Shown: positions 46,248 to 58,166, numbered from the stretch's first letter. The stretch is DNA of 64,000 bases from Pinus tabuliformis (GCA_031772625.1 CM062815.1:607803918-607867917), one strand, 5' to 3'. Notes: a model not told the origin generated them from the letters alone. Made by a program: numbers and translations.

Positions 46248-47717
46248 GCGTTCACATGCGCTTTAACACCAAACAGTTAAATCTGGCGGTCCGGTCAGGG
46301 TTTGGTGGAGGATTTGGCGTAGTGCTCCAAAAATGGCAGAATTGCCTATTTGTTGGGATTATCTGGCAGTTAGCCAGTTTTATCTGGAGTTTATTAGGGC
46401 AGACTGGAGAAACTTTAATGAGCCATAACTTTGGCTAGGAAAGTCCTTTTTGGACGAATTTTTTTTTTTTTTTTGGTCTCTTCGACCTTCTAAATCCATT
46501 GGCATAGGTTTCACAGCCATCTGAGGTCATTTGCAGGTGTTTTTGCTTCGTGGAAGTTCCAGGAGCCACTAGGGCCATATCAGTTTGGGAGCTGCATTGG
46601 GATGTGTGCAGCCATTGAATGTGGAACGAAGGTCCATTCTGAAGGATTTCAGTGTTTTGAATCCATTTCTACAGTTTTTTTTTCCTGTTGAGGCATTCTT
46701 CTCACTTTTTAGCTTCAGGGAAGCTTTCAGGGCCACTAGGGCCATTTCAGTGATTGAGCTGTGCTGGGCTAGGTTCATCTGTTTGAGGTGAAACAAAAGC
46801 CTATTTCTACTATAAGGAACCTTCTGAATCCAATGAAGGTGTTTTCAGAAGCATTTGGAGACTTCTAAAGGCCAAGATGCTAAAGAGAAGTTTCAGGCAA
46901 CCCAAAGCCATCCATGGGAGAAGGCCTAGATTGGGGATGCAGTGCTCATTTTGAGCAAATGAATAGTCATTTGTTTATGTCAGATATGTGTTGGAGACAG
47001 TAGCAGAGGTTTCAGAGACATTTGAAGCATTCTGAAGGAGTTTTTGCCATTAAGAAGCTCAAGGAAGCTTAGTGCACCTACTGAAGGAATTAAGTCCAAG
47101 GGAGCCTAGATTTGCCTGCACATAGTGGACAGCCATGACAGGGATGTATATGGTTTTTCTAAACCCATAGGTTCAGTTAGTAACCTTTTGGAGTTGATTG
47201 TGGAACTTGTAAAAGAATTCAAGCCATAATCCCAAAGAGCCAAGTCTAGTTGACTAGAGCTCACAGGAGACGTAGCCCACGAGATTGGGGTGAACTCCTT
47301 ATTAAATTTTCTGTTATGTGTGATGTTTATTTTCTGCCTTATATGTCTGATATATATGTTTAATATCAGCTGAAACAAATCAAGTTAAAACACATCAACA
47401 GAAGAAAAGACATACGCCTCTTCAAGCTAAGATTCCGCATAATGTCAAGTCAAGCAAGGTCTTGTTTTTAATTGAATCTTAGTGTTTACTTTTTATTTCT
47501 TTAGGCAGAGTCTGTAGAGGGCTAGGTAGCTTCTGGATCTCATCCTCTCTTTAGAGGTTACATATCCGGTAAATTCCCCTACAGTCAATCTCTGTATTAG
47601 AAATAAGAAGTGCACATCTTTGCATATTTAAACTTGGAGTATTTGTGCACTCATTTACATAAATGGAAATGGATACCTTGCACCCTTAAACAAGTACATT
47701 CCATTTTCAGATCAGGT

Positions 47718-47729
47718 TGGTATCAGAGC
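47718..47729 (+). other. primer binding site (initiator tRNA-Met)
   Basis: TGGTATCAGAGC, the exact canonical plant tRNA-Met primer site, three bases after the LTR end. Confidence 0.95.
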
Positions 47730-48227
47730 ACTTGGTTTGCTTGATTGACATCACAATAGCTTGATTGTATATCTTGAAAGGTGTTTTAAAGCAGTGTTGA
47801 AGATTGACTGCTTTACTATTTTGCAAACTGCATGTTGTTTGAGTTTGTTGAAGTTTGGGGATAGCTACTGATTAGCTAAGTCTTGGAGAAGAAAGAAAGG
47901 AATAGAAGGTATTTTCCTTACCCAAAAAGGACCTTAAAATCACTCTAAGAAATTTTGTTGAGTTGATTTGATGTTGGCTGCTTGAATTTGATGTCTGTAA
48001 AGACATTTGGGTAGAAAGCTTTGTCACTTGTTTTGAAAAGCTTTAAGCACATTGTTGAAGTTAATTTGTTCATTTTTATAATGACAACTTCCATAAGTGA
48101 GTTCTCAAAATCATCCTCCTTCACAAGATTCTTTGATGAAGGCTTGAAGCAAGAATTTTTCATCATGATGAATATGGTGAGAGAAATGTATGAGGATGAA
48201 AGGTAGAGCTCTAGACTTCAAGAGTAG

Positions 48228-49067
48228 TTGAATTCCATGAGGGAAGAGAAGCAGTTGCTTTCTGACCAATTGCAGGAAATGGAAGGCCAACTTCATATTG
48301 CAAACATGAATCTGGAAAGGATGCATGAGTTGGAGACACAACTCCTTGTTGCCAAAGAAGCCTTAGCCAAGTATCAGCTTGAAGAAGAGGTAAACAATTC
48401 TAGTTTGTCTTCAAATTCTTATAAGAATGTTTCTGTTGGTTATTTTGAGAAACATACCAGAGGCATAGGGTCCAAGTTGATGTCCAAAATGGGATATGAA
48501 GGAAAAGGATTGGGCAAACATGCACAGGGTATAGTTGAGCCAATAATGGTTGAGGTAAGGCCTAAGAATTTGGGTCTTGGCTATGGACAATCTTATGAAG
48601 AAAGTTCCAAAGCAGCCATGAAGGAAGAAGGTGTGCATAAGCATGCACTTGAACAAGAAAGTGGTGAAAGCTCTAAAACCATTGAAGGGACTGATAGTGT
48701 TCCAAAGGGAGCTTCTTCTTCTTTCGATTCACCACCTTATGAAGGTAATGAAGGTGAAAGAGAAAGGTATAAATCTGATTTCCATCACCCTTCCTTTGAT
48801 CATGTAAAGCATGGAAAATTTCCACATAAGCATTGGAAAAGAATTGCATGTTCTTTTTGTGGTTTGGTTAACCATAATGTTTCTAGATGTTGGAAAAGAA
48901 TGGCAACATATAGGAAACTTTTGAAGGAAAGGAGGCAAGAAGCCAAAGTTCCATTGAACAATGCAACTCATGCTTTCAAGAAGATGAACATGTGTTGCAC
49001 TTATTACCATAAGCATGGACATACTGCTGAAAGGTGTTGGACTCTGAATCCAACAATGCTTCCATGA
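48228..49067 (+). CDS. G-patch and zinc-knuckle protein of the LTR element
   Basis: The 279-residue reading frame has four parts. Residues 1-55 are a heptad-like charged stretch, likely coiled coil ([19 protein letters not shown]). Residues about 78-125 are a G-patch ([20 protein letters not shown], then GIVEPIMVE and NLGLGYGQ). Next is an acidic/Ser-rich linker, then two zinc-knuckle-like segments near residues 208-268 ([14 protein letters not shown], exact C-X2-C-X4-H-X4-C; and [14 protein letters not shown]). Coding-like sequence extends on both sides (about 48080-49230). G-patch domains bind RNA or stimulate DEAH helicases, and zinc knuckles bind RNA. In an element with no enzymes this is best read as a gag-like RNA-binding protein or a captured host module. 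Treated as a fossil. Confidence 0.75.
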   Translation: MNSMREEKQLLSDQLQEMEGQLHIANMNLERMHELETQLLVAKEALAKYQLEEEVNNSSLSSNSYKNVSVGYFEKHTRGIGSKLMSKMGYEGKGLGKHAQGIVEPIMVEVRPKNLGLGYGQSYEESSKAAMKEEGVHKHALEQESGESSKTIEGTDSVPKGASSSFDSPPYEGNEGERERYKSDFHHPSFDHVKHGKFPHKHWKRIACSFCGLVNHNVSRCWKRMATYRKLLKERRQEAKVPLNNATHAFKKMNMCCTYYHKHGHTAERCWTLNPTMLP

Positions 49068-49703
49068 AAGTTGAAGAAATTGGAGAGAGAGTATGGCAAG
49101 AATGGGAAGGAAGTTTCCATCATTGATATGTGTCAGGATGATACACATGTTGATATCGATGTGCAGTTAAAGGAAGCACCTTTGAAATGGATTGGTAAGA
49201 AATGGTTAGAATTCTTATCCAATTAAAGTTGCATGTCTTTTGATTGAATGCATTTTCTTTGTTAAGGGAATGCAAGTTGCAGGATGGAAAAGCTGAGTAT
49301 GAGACTCACTCTATCATAGCGAAAGTTATATTCATTTCAGCTTTGAAAGTAGATGTACATGTGATCGAGGATCTTGTACTTATGATTGTACTTAAGAGAA
49401 AGTTGAAGGATAAACTGCATGCATGAGAATGATATGCATGATCACAGGGATCATGATGATTTCCTTGTACTTTAAACATGTATGTGTGATTAACTTGAAG
49501 GGTTGATTACTTTGTTTTTAACCATGCATGTAATGTAATATTGACTTGGAAAAAGTTAATTTGATCTCCAAGATTGTAAAGAGGAGAAATGATGAAGGGT
49601 CAAATGTTTGAAAGGCTGAAGAGAAGAGGATGTTCATTCTCTCATTGTCTGTACTACAGTTCATTTCAGCATTTCAGTAAGCTTTTGGGGACCAAAAGCC
49701 TCT

Positions 49704-49716
49704 CATTTGGGAGGTG
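49704..49716 (+). other. polypurine-like tract before the 3' LTR
   Basis: CATTTGGGAGGTG ends exactly at the LTR start TGATCAGG, the place where plus-strand DNA synthesis primes in LTR elements. Confidence 0.6.
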
Positions 49717-51831
49717 TGATCAGGAGCTCAGCACCAAGCGTCGTAAAATGGTAAAAAATGAAAGTACTCAGAACTAGTTTGAACCTAAACGAATGGATAG
49801 AGCTCGTCTTCCTGATTTCGGCACCGTGAACGGTTCGGAAAACGGTCGCCATATGAGAAAGTTATGCCAAAACGAAGAATGGTCCAATAACATTGAAATT
49901 TTGAATTTTTTCAAAAAAAATTAAAATAGAATATTCCATTTTGGGCAGCGAATGGCAAGCTACCACGTGGCAGGCCTGGAGGCCACCACGTGGCTCGGAT
50001 GACGTCAGCAAGTATGTTGGGGCGCATGTTTAAATTTTTTGGGAGTTCTGAGTATTGAACCCATGCCCTACAATCTACAATAACCACGCCTTACCAACGC
50101 GCCACCAGGGTTACATTTGTTATATGGGTGGCGGAAATGTTTTATAAAGTTTGGTTTTGTATTAAGGCGGGGCCCGAAGGGGGCCAACCCCCACTCATGA
50201 GACCACAGCACAAGACCACGGGCCTATCTACTAAACCGTTGGCGCTAATAATGTTCAACGGTTATAATACGTGGTGGTCACATGTCCCCAAAGTTCGGGT
50301 TAAACAACGGTTAGACTGCCCGTCAACCACAATTTTGGGCGCACAATCTGAGAAAGACTGCCAGTGTTATAAATGCGTTCACATGCGCTTTAACACCAAA
50401 CAGTTAAATCCGGCGGTCCGGTCAGGGTTTGGTGGAGGATTTGGCGTAGCGCTCCAAAAATGGCGGAATTGCCTATTTTTCGGGGTTATCTGGCAATTAT
50501 CCAGTTTTATCTGGAGTTTTTCTAGGGCAGACTGGAGAAACTTTAATGAGCCATAACTTCGGCTAGGAAAGTCCTTTTTTGACGAATTGTTTTCTGATTT
50601 TGGGTCTCTTCGACCTTCTGAAGCCATTGGCATAGGTTTCACAGCCATCTGAGGTCATTTGCAGGTGGTTTTGCTTCGTGGAAGTTCCAGGAGCCACCAA
50701 GGCCATATCAATTTGGGAGCTGCATTGGGATGTGTGTAGCCATTGAATGTGGAACGAAGACCCATTCTGAAGGATTTCAGTGTTCTGAATCCATTTCTAC
50801 AGCTTTTTTTTCCTGATGAGGCATTCTTCTCACTTTTTAGCTTCAGGGAAGCTTTCAGGGCCACTAGGGCCATTTCAATGATTGAGCTGTGCTGGGCTAG
50901 GTTCATCTGTTTGAGGTGAAACAAAAGCCTATTTCTACTATAAGGAACCTTCTGAATCCAATGAAGGTGTTTTCAGAAGCATTTGGAGACTTTTAAAGGC
51001 TGAGATGCTAAAGAGAAGTTTCAGGCAGCCCAAAGCCATCCATGAGAGAAGGCCTAGATTGGGGATGCAGTGCTCATTTTGAGCAAATGAATAGTCATTT
51101 GTTTATGTCAGATATGTGTTGGAGATATTAGCAGAGGTTTCAAAGACATTTGAAGCATTCTGAAGGAGTTTGTGCCATTAAGAAGCTCAAGGAAGCTTAG
51201 TGCACCTACTGAAGGAATCAGGTCCAAGGGAGCCTAGATCTACCTGCACATAATGGACAACCATGAGAGGGATGTATATGGTTTTTCTAAACCCATAGGT
51301 TCAGTTAGTAACATTTTGGAGTTGATTGTGGAACTTGTAAAAGAATTCAAGCCATAATCCCAAAGAGCCAAGTCTAGTTGACTAGAGCTCACAGGAGACG
51401 TAGCCCACGAGATTGGGGTGAACTCCTTATTAAATTTTCTGTTATGTGTGATGTTTATTTGCTGCCTTATATGTCTGATATATATGCTTAATATCAGCTG
51501 AAACAAATCAAGGGTAAAACACATAAACAGAAGAAAAGACATACACCTCTTCAAGCTAAGATTCCGCATAATGTCAAGTTCAAGCAAGGTCTTGTTTTTA
51601 ATTGAATCTGAGTGTTTACTTTTTATTTCTTTAGGCAGAGTCTATAGAGGGCCAGGTAGCTTCTGGATCTCATCCTCTCTTTAGAGGTGACATATCCGGT
51701 AAATTCCCCGACAGTCAATCTCTGTATTAGAAATAAGAAGTGCACATATTTGCAGATTTAAACTTGGAGTATTTATGCACTCATTTACATAAATGGAAAT
51801 GGATACCTTGCACCCTTAAACAAGTACATTC
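49717..51831 (+). repeat. 3' LTR of the G-patch element, main part
   Basis: Matches the 5' LTR from its first base to AAGTACATTC, about 13 bases short of the expected end, where unrelated sequence begins. Confidence 0.9.
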
Positions 51832-52318
51832 TGAATTTGAAACTACTTGTAAATGCTTAGCAAGGTATTCAATTCAGTAAACATACATGTTTAAGTGATG
51901 TACATGTCTTGCAGTTAAAAACAAATGAGTTTTTCAACTGTTTATGACCCTTTTATGTGTAGTAGAATTAATTCATTTCTCTGTTTAACATACTAAAACA
52001 TATTTATTCAGGAAAATAAATCAACCACAGATGCAAAAGAAACTGATAACGCAGTTCACCCCTCCTGGGCTACATCTGCCGGGTCCAAGGCTCCCAAATG
52101 GGCATGTCCTTGATTTGATTAAAAGCTCAAAATGTTTGTACAGCTGAGTAAAAGCCTCTACAGGAAAAATAGACTGTAAAAATGGATTCAGAACACTCAA
52201 ATCCTTCAGGATTGACTACTGGTTCACCTCCAATGGGTACCTGCAACCCAATACAGCTCTCACAATGCTGGGCCCTGGTGGCTCCTAAAACTTCCACGGA
52301 GAAAATACACCTGCAAAT
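51832..52318 (-). repeat. antisense LTR shard inside the 3' LTR region
   Basis: The stretch 52165-52318 is the reverse complement of a diverged version of the LTR interior (counterparts near 50650-50810): ATGGATTCAGAACACT, AAATCCTTCAG and GGTGGCTCCTAAAACTTCCA. Further left, GCAGTTCACCCCTCCTGGGC resembles the GGTTCACCC module of element 2's LTR in the same orientation. It therefore looks like a piece of a leftward, related but different LTR. Confidence 0.7.
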
Positions 52319-53002
52319 CTGAAGGAGTTTGTGCCATTAAGAAGCTCAGGGAAGCTTAGTGCACCTACTGAAGGAATCAAGTCCAAGGGAGCCTAGATCT
52401 GCCTGCACATAGTGGACAACCATGACAGGGATGCATATGGTTTTTCTAAACCCATAGGTTCAGTTAGTAACATTTTGGAGTTGATTGTGGAACTTGTAAA
52501 AGAATTCAAGCCATAATCCCAAAGAGCCAAGTCTAGTTGACTAGAGCTCACAGGAGACGTAGCCCACGAGATTGGGGTGAACTCCTTATTAAATTTGTTG
52601 TTATGTGTGATGTTTATTTGCTGCCTTATATGTCTGATATATATGTTTAATATCAGCTGAAACAAATCAAGTTAAAACACATAAACAGAAGAAAATACAT
52701 ACACCTCTTCAAGTTAAGATTCTGCATAATGTCAAGTTCAAGCAAGGTCTTGTTTTTAATTGAATCTGAGTGTTTACCTTTTATTTCTTTAGGCAGAGTC
52801 TGTAGAGGGCTAGGTAGCTTCTGGATCTCATCCTCTCTTTAGAGGTGACATATCCGGTAAATGCCCCTACAGTCAATCTGTGTATTAGAAATAAGAAGTG
52901 CACATCTTTGCATATTTAAACTTGGAGTATTTGTGCACTCATTTACATAAATGGAAATGGATACCTTGCACCCTTAAACAAGTACATTCCATTTTCAGAT
53001 CA
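52319..53002 (+). repeat. second copy of the LTR 3' end
   Basis: 684 bp matching 51159-51831 and the 5' LTR. It includes the proper terminal TTTTCAGATCA and is followed by the GTCAA duplication. By eye it shares more variants with the 3' LTR copy than with the 5' LTR. Confidence 0.88.
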
Positions 53003-53007
53003 GTCAA

Positions 53008-53690
53008 CCTGGTTCAATGGTGAACAATGAACCCTTAATAACTCGAGAAGAGAGTTATTTATACAATAGTAGAACTAAGAAAATATCCTAAACTGTTTAA
53101 GGATTTATTCTAGGAAAAGGAAATATCTTCATGCAAGAAGATAGAGACAACTATTGAATTGTTGCTTGTTGTCCCTGTTATTTAGGTTCTGTTGGCTTTG
53201 GTCTTTGATATTTTTCCCTTTAAGCTGCTTGTCTATTTAATCTTCACGATGGAAGTCATATTCACTTATGACCTTTCATCTGATACACTTTAATTTGATA
53301 CTCTTTGACCTTACTGACCTATCAATATCCTTTACTGTGCCTTTTTACTTTTACTATACATTTCAAGTTTTTACTGTGTATTTCAACAATAAATCATTTA
53401 GTTTTTACATGTCTCAGTATCAGGTATTTGGATATTTGATCATTTGTTTGTCTTTTAACTATATGTTTATTCTGCCTCCTCTGTTTTGTCTTTTAACTAT
53501 GTAAATTGTCTGTTTTAACATTTACTGTGTAAATGATTTCTTCTGCTCTATCTTTGGTTTAGACCTGATTTCAGTTTGTACAGGAAAATCATTTGAATTC
53601 ATTTCCCAAAAACTTGGAACAAAATTAACTGGTATAAATGTTGCTTATCAAATCTCCTGGTCTTCTGCTAATCACCTACAAAATGCAACA
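53008..53690 (-). repeat. 5' LTR of element 2, U3 side
   Basis: Continuation of the LTR interrupted at 45590. The minus strand carries TATAAATAA (53063-53055), which fits transcription leftward. The far edge is placed at CAACA (53686-53690), the inverse of TGTTG at 44350. The edge is tentative because no second LTR is available. Confidence 0.45.
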
Positions 53691-54740
53691 ATTGTTAAGA
53701 AAAACACATGGTGACAGGGAGGGCCACAATGGCTTCATTTGAGTTGATAGGTCTGTGGATGGAGTTTGGAGCGTTTTCAGGAGGTAAACAGTGGGTAAAT
53801 TGGTTGCAGAGGCTTAGGGTGGTGCAGGAGGGTTATACAAGTTTTATTGTGTAAACGGACAAAAAGAGCGAAAGTGAGGGTTTTTGCATTTAAACAAGTA
53901 AACGGTTAACTTTTTAAAATTTGGCACAAAGTGAATAGTGGATGGTTTTTCCATACGCGGGGAAGCGGTTTCGTAGGCTCATCACACCGCTTTTGGCTAT
54001 GGGGTGGTTTTTCTCTTAGGTTACGCGAGTTAACGTGGGAATGACATGTAACCATAAGGGGCCCGAGCAAAACCTCGAATCTCGCATGCTCTCGGGCGGG
54101 TAAAGCTAGGAGATTGGGAGCGCGCGATATTGTTGTGGGTCAGTGGTTTTGGGAGCATGTGATCGGACGGTTATCTCGCGGTCGAGATGCATGAAGGGAT
54201 TAGGCACAGAGATTAGTGGGCCCGAGGAATAATTACAAAGGATTTGTAATTATTTTAATGAATAAAGCAGGTTTAAACACATTGCGGTGGGTTTATGGAG
54301 TGGGACCAAGGTTAACGGCGGTGGGGTTTAATTAGATAAAGCGAAGGGGGGAATTTATACTTAGGGTAAAGGGTTTTTTATGGGTTTTTAGGGAAATCAC
54401 AAGGGAAATTTATGAAACCAAGAGAAAGGGTGAAAATGAAGGGAAAATGGTGTTTTCTTAAGAAATGATGGGATGATGAGGAAATTAGTAAGGATGTAGT
54501 GGGGAATGAAATGAATGAGGGGAAGTTAACCAAATCAACTTGTGAACATCTTTTCACTTTCATAACTGCTCCTGCACACTGAAACACATGATCAAGCATG
54601 GTAAATGTACTTCTGCAACTTTTCTTCTACCTACCCATTTACTTACCCTAACATTTTCTCTTCACTTAATTGGGTGCATTTAGGCTAGCAGACCCTTTTC
54701 TTTCCTTTTTCTTTTGAAAATAAATGATCGAGGTGGATCT
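53691..54740. other. G-rich block with CpGs, no gene recognised
   Basis: 53700-54330 is notably richer in G and CpG than its surroundings (for example GAGCGCGCGATATTG and CTCGCGGTCGAGATGC). It is followed by purine-rich DNA at 54330-54540. No open frame with recognisable content was seen. It could be another LTR or a decayed promoter region. Confidence 0.35.
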
Positions 54741-55320
54741 TCAAGAACACATGACAAAGAGGACTCATGGAGGCTCAAAAATCAAATTCACCAGAATGAT
54801 TTTGACCCAAGACCAGATCGTAGATCTCATCTTCCTGATCGCGTTGGCGCGAACTGTTCGTCAATCTGAGCTCGTATGCAAAAGATAGAGCTCGTCAAAG
54901 TTTGATATGGCAGGGGAAAAAATGGGGCCCACAGTGCACCACATGGCATCCCAATCAGCACGTGAGACCCACATAGTAGCCTCTGACACATGGCAGCTCG
55001 TCATTGGTCTCGTACCCCTGCACAAGAAACAAAAATCATTTTGGTTATAACACTATGCCAAAAATTGTTTTAATATATAACTATTGAAATAACTATATAA
55101 AAACAATAAATAAACAAAAACTATATAAAATATGGTTATCATAACCATATATTAAATCATATAAAAACAAATAAATATATATATATATATATCAAAACCC
55201 ATTATACCAAACCAATAAAAAATGGGCATATGGTAAAACAAAACTATATAACCAAAAAGCTAATATATATATTATGGTTATATATAAACCATATATGGTA
55301 TGGTTATAAAAATCAACGAA
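54741..55320. repeat. LTR-like sequence sharing a module with the G-patch element LTR
   Basis: GTAGATCTCATCTTCCTGAT followed by CGCGTTGGCGCGAACTGTTC near 54820-54865 is a diverged version of ATAGAGCTCGTCTTCCTGAT and TTCGGCACCGTGAACGGTTC at 45667-45710. An AT-rich stretch with short TA runs follows. Confidence 0.5.
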
Positions 55321-55950
55321 TGGTGGGTGAAGTTAATATATGTTATATGGTGATATATAAACCATATATGGTGTGGTTATAAAAATCAACGAATGGTGGG
55401 CGGCGGGCCGGCCCTTGGGGCATGGACCCAACAACTCCATACCCCATTTAAATCAACCACGACATATCCATGGAACCATTGACCTTTGAAATAGGCACAG
55501 GGTGCGGGTAGGCGGCCACGTATGTGGTCCCGCCACCCAACCGCGGCCACGTATGTGGTCCCGCCACCCAACCACCGGCCCCTCACTTAATGCATATCCA
55601 AAAATTTTAAAACAAAGATTAATGCGGGTTCTTATCCATGGAACCATTGACCTTTGAAATAGGCACAGGGTGCGGGTAGGCAGCCACGTATGTAGTCCCG
55701 CCACCCAACCACCGGCCCCTCACTTAATGCATATCCAAAAATTTTAAAACAAAGATTAATGCGGGTTCTTATATGGTTCGAATTGGCGTCTTGTTAAAAC
55801 AATATGGTAAAATTAGAGGGTACAAGATTTGACCCCCGACTTACCCAACCAATTCCTTTATATGGTTCGAATTGGGGTCTTGTTAAAACAATATGGTAAA
55901 ATTAGAGGGTACAAGATTTGACCCCCGACTTACCCAACCAATTCCTAAGT
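55320..55950. repeat. nested tandem duplications
   Basis: Three sets occur side by side. A GTTATAAAAATCAACGAATG unit appears twice (near 55305 and 55377). A block starting ATCCATGGAACCATTGACCT appears at 55466 and 55634, and the first copy contains an extra internal duplication of CGGCCACGTATGTGGTCCCG. A block starting ATATGGTTCGAATTGG appears at 55771 and 55860 (89 bp). Confidence 0.92.
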
Positions 55951-57300
55951 ATTAGGATTGCACCAAACAGATTTCTTGGTAAATCTGTCCATGAATTTAT
56001 ATAAACTTAGATTTTTACCAGAGCTGGGAGGAGAAGGATTGCACAGATTTCGAGACAGAACGCTGCAGTGATGTTTTTCGAGACAATAAATTAATATTTT
56101 AATGTAGGACTATGAATTTTGTAGGAAGGTAAAATTTTCAACTTCTCAGAAATTGATAAATTTTATATGGATTTTACACTTCTCATCGCCACAAACACGA
56201 TGGTGCTATCCATTTTTCAATCTGAGTTATACATCTTCCAGTGATTTCCAGAATGCACGTGGAACCATGATTTCAGCGAAAACAGGGCGCAAAACCATGA
56301 GCCATGAAATTTTCCCACGGAGGTAAAATTTCACTTTGTCAGAATATGGTCAAGTTTATACTTGTTTTTCATGGTTTTTCGCAGGGATCCTAATGGTGAA
56401 ATCAGATTTGACATTTGAGCAGCGGATTTTCAGCTCATCCCTGAAACAGAATCTTTGAGGAATCCCGAGGGAATCTAAAAGATTCCTTGAGCTCCGAATT
56501 TTCAAATTCTCAGAATTCAGATTTTGAATAGTCATTTCAGCACTACTCGACGCCACAAATCTGATGGTGTATTCAGATTTGTCTTTCTCTCATTTCTTCT
56601 TTCAATCACTTTTCTGAGTGCCAGTGCAGATGTCCATCTTCATGTGCGAACAGTCTTCTTCTTGTGATCGATGTTGTGAGATCGATGTTTCAGCAAGCTT
56701 CAACACTTTGACAGCCTTTTCTTCAGATGGCCCTTGGTGGTGAGGTATATGATGTGTTCATGTACTTCTTATTTCTGCATTATGTTGTACAGATCCATGA
56801 TTGATGATTGATGCAGGATCTTGTTTATTTCATGTTGTCATGATTCCTTGCTTTATGTCATGTGTAATCTTTATATGTGATGTAATTTCTGTCATGAATC
56901 TTTATATTATGCTTTGAAATCCCTTGTTGTATGTTGTTGGGATACTCTTGATGTTGCCATGCATGTGTTTTGCTTTGACATCCCTTTTGTGCCATGTTGG
57001 CGAGATGCGCACCATGCTTCTTTTGTGTCATATTGATATGAGTCTTTTGATTGAGAGTTCTAGCTGTGAAACATCTCTTAGAGCCACTCCTGTGTGACGG
57101 CATTCTTCCTTGTATGATCAAGACATCATCTCTGTGTACATCATCTTTATTGACAACACATAATGCAGCGGCCTACACCATCTTGACATCGGGGCCCGAA
57201 GACGTAGTCCCTCCTGGACGAACTCCGTTATCAACTGCTTTTGTTTTCATGTGCTAATGATTGTTATGTTACTCTTCTTTATAGCATGCAGATGTATTCA
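55951..57300 (+). repeat. LTR-like leader sequence, no coding recognised
   Basis: CGCCACAAACACGATGGTG (near 56187) and a similar CGCCACAAATCTGATGGTG (near 56550) recur about 360 bp apart. GAAGACGTAGTCCCTCCTGG at 57198 resembles R-U5 modules of plant LTRs. The edges and the element are undetermined. Confidence 0.35.
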
Positions 57301-58166
57301 TTAATGTTCCTTTAATTGCAATCTTAACACATCACGAAAGTAAAAGGTCTTGGAAAGGTCCTTCTTCACACCCGGACCTGGATCAATAAAACTATCTAAT
57401 TCTGACCTTATAACATCCAAGGGCTCAGATTAAACTGATGAGCTCCTTATTATTCTCTACCTAACTACTGATCTGTCAAGATTAAACAGTTTGGCTAGAT
57501 ATTTATTCTCTAACTATAATCATGAAATTTAAAGCATGAACTAGTTAAGATTAAACTATTTGACTGTCATGGGTTGTGGCATTTATGACAAGTTGCACAC
57601 AACCATTATTTTGCATAATAAAGTAAAAGTAGTGGCACTTGGACTTGGACACTTTCATAGTTTATTTCTTTTTGCTTTTCTCTCTAACCTAACATTTTAT
57701 TTTTTCCTTCATTTTTTAGGGCATCTACTCTAACATTTTCTTTGATATGGATATATTTATCAAAATATTTCCTAACATTTTTATTCAGTATTCTTTTTGT
57801 CCATATCCTAGCTTAACATTTTTTGAAAAATATTTTCATTTTTTTTACTAATTGATTCTAACTTAAAAAAACCAAAAACTGCTACAACAACTTGATTCTT
57901 GAATTCAAAACCGATTGAAAACCGCAACATCAAAATAGCCTTATGCTCAGACCGTCACAATAAAGGTGTCACTTGATTCTTGGTGCTATGCAAGCAAGAA
58001 TTGTGAAGTTTCATGGACAATTCATGGTTTTTTGTCTTCGTGATTGGGGATTTATTAATTATTTTCATCATAAAACTATTGGTGCAGCTTGTGATGTTGT
58101 TGGTGTTTTACGTGCTTTTTTTATATATTAAATGTGAATTTAAATTTATGATGAACGAACATAAAT
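57301..58166. other. AT-rich spacer, nothing recognised
   Basis: No gene or clear repeat was seen. Confidence 0.45.

Larger units (their letters stand above)
45591..47714 (+). repeat. 5' LTR of the G-patch element
   Basis: Begins TGATCAGGAGCTC and ends TTTTCAGATCA. It is matched by 49717-51831 over nearly its whole length, and its last 690 bp are matched again by 52319-53002. It holds G-boxes, tRNA-like modules and a TATA box (separate entries). Confidence 0.92.
45591..53002 (+). mobile_element. short-internal LTR element encoding a G-patch/zinc-knuckle protein
   Basis: The 5' LTR is 45591-47714 (2.1 kb; ends TGATC and GATCA are perfect inverted repeats). The internal region is only 2.0 kb (47715-49716), and the 3' LTR region is 49717-53002. 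A tRNA-Met primer site follows the first LTR and a purine-rich tract precedes the second. A 5-bp GTCAA duplication flanks the whole. No protease, RT or integrase is present, so it needed another element's enzymes. The LTRs differ by a few percent up to about 8 percent by eye in the upstream part, so the insertion is of moderate age. The internal coding region has about two or three breaks. The 3' LTR is rearranged. Confidence 0.85.
39630..53690 (-). mobile_element. Ty3/gypsy LTR retrotransposon fossil (element 2), 3' part missing, LTR split by another element
   Basis: Reading leftward: LTR, tRNA-Asp-type primer site, gag, protease, an RNase H, RT, and the start of the second RNase H, where the element stops near 39630. 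Integrase and the 3' LTR are absent. The LTR is split at about 45590 by the G-patch LTR element (45591-53002). The coding part is broken in many places (at least five). Domain order is the same as in element 1, but the sequences are clearly different families. The missing 3' LTR prevents dating. It is older than the element inserted into it. Confidence 0.82.
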
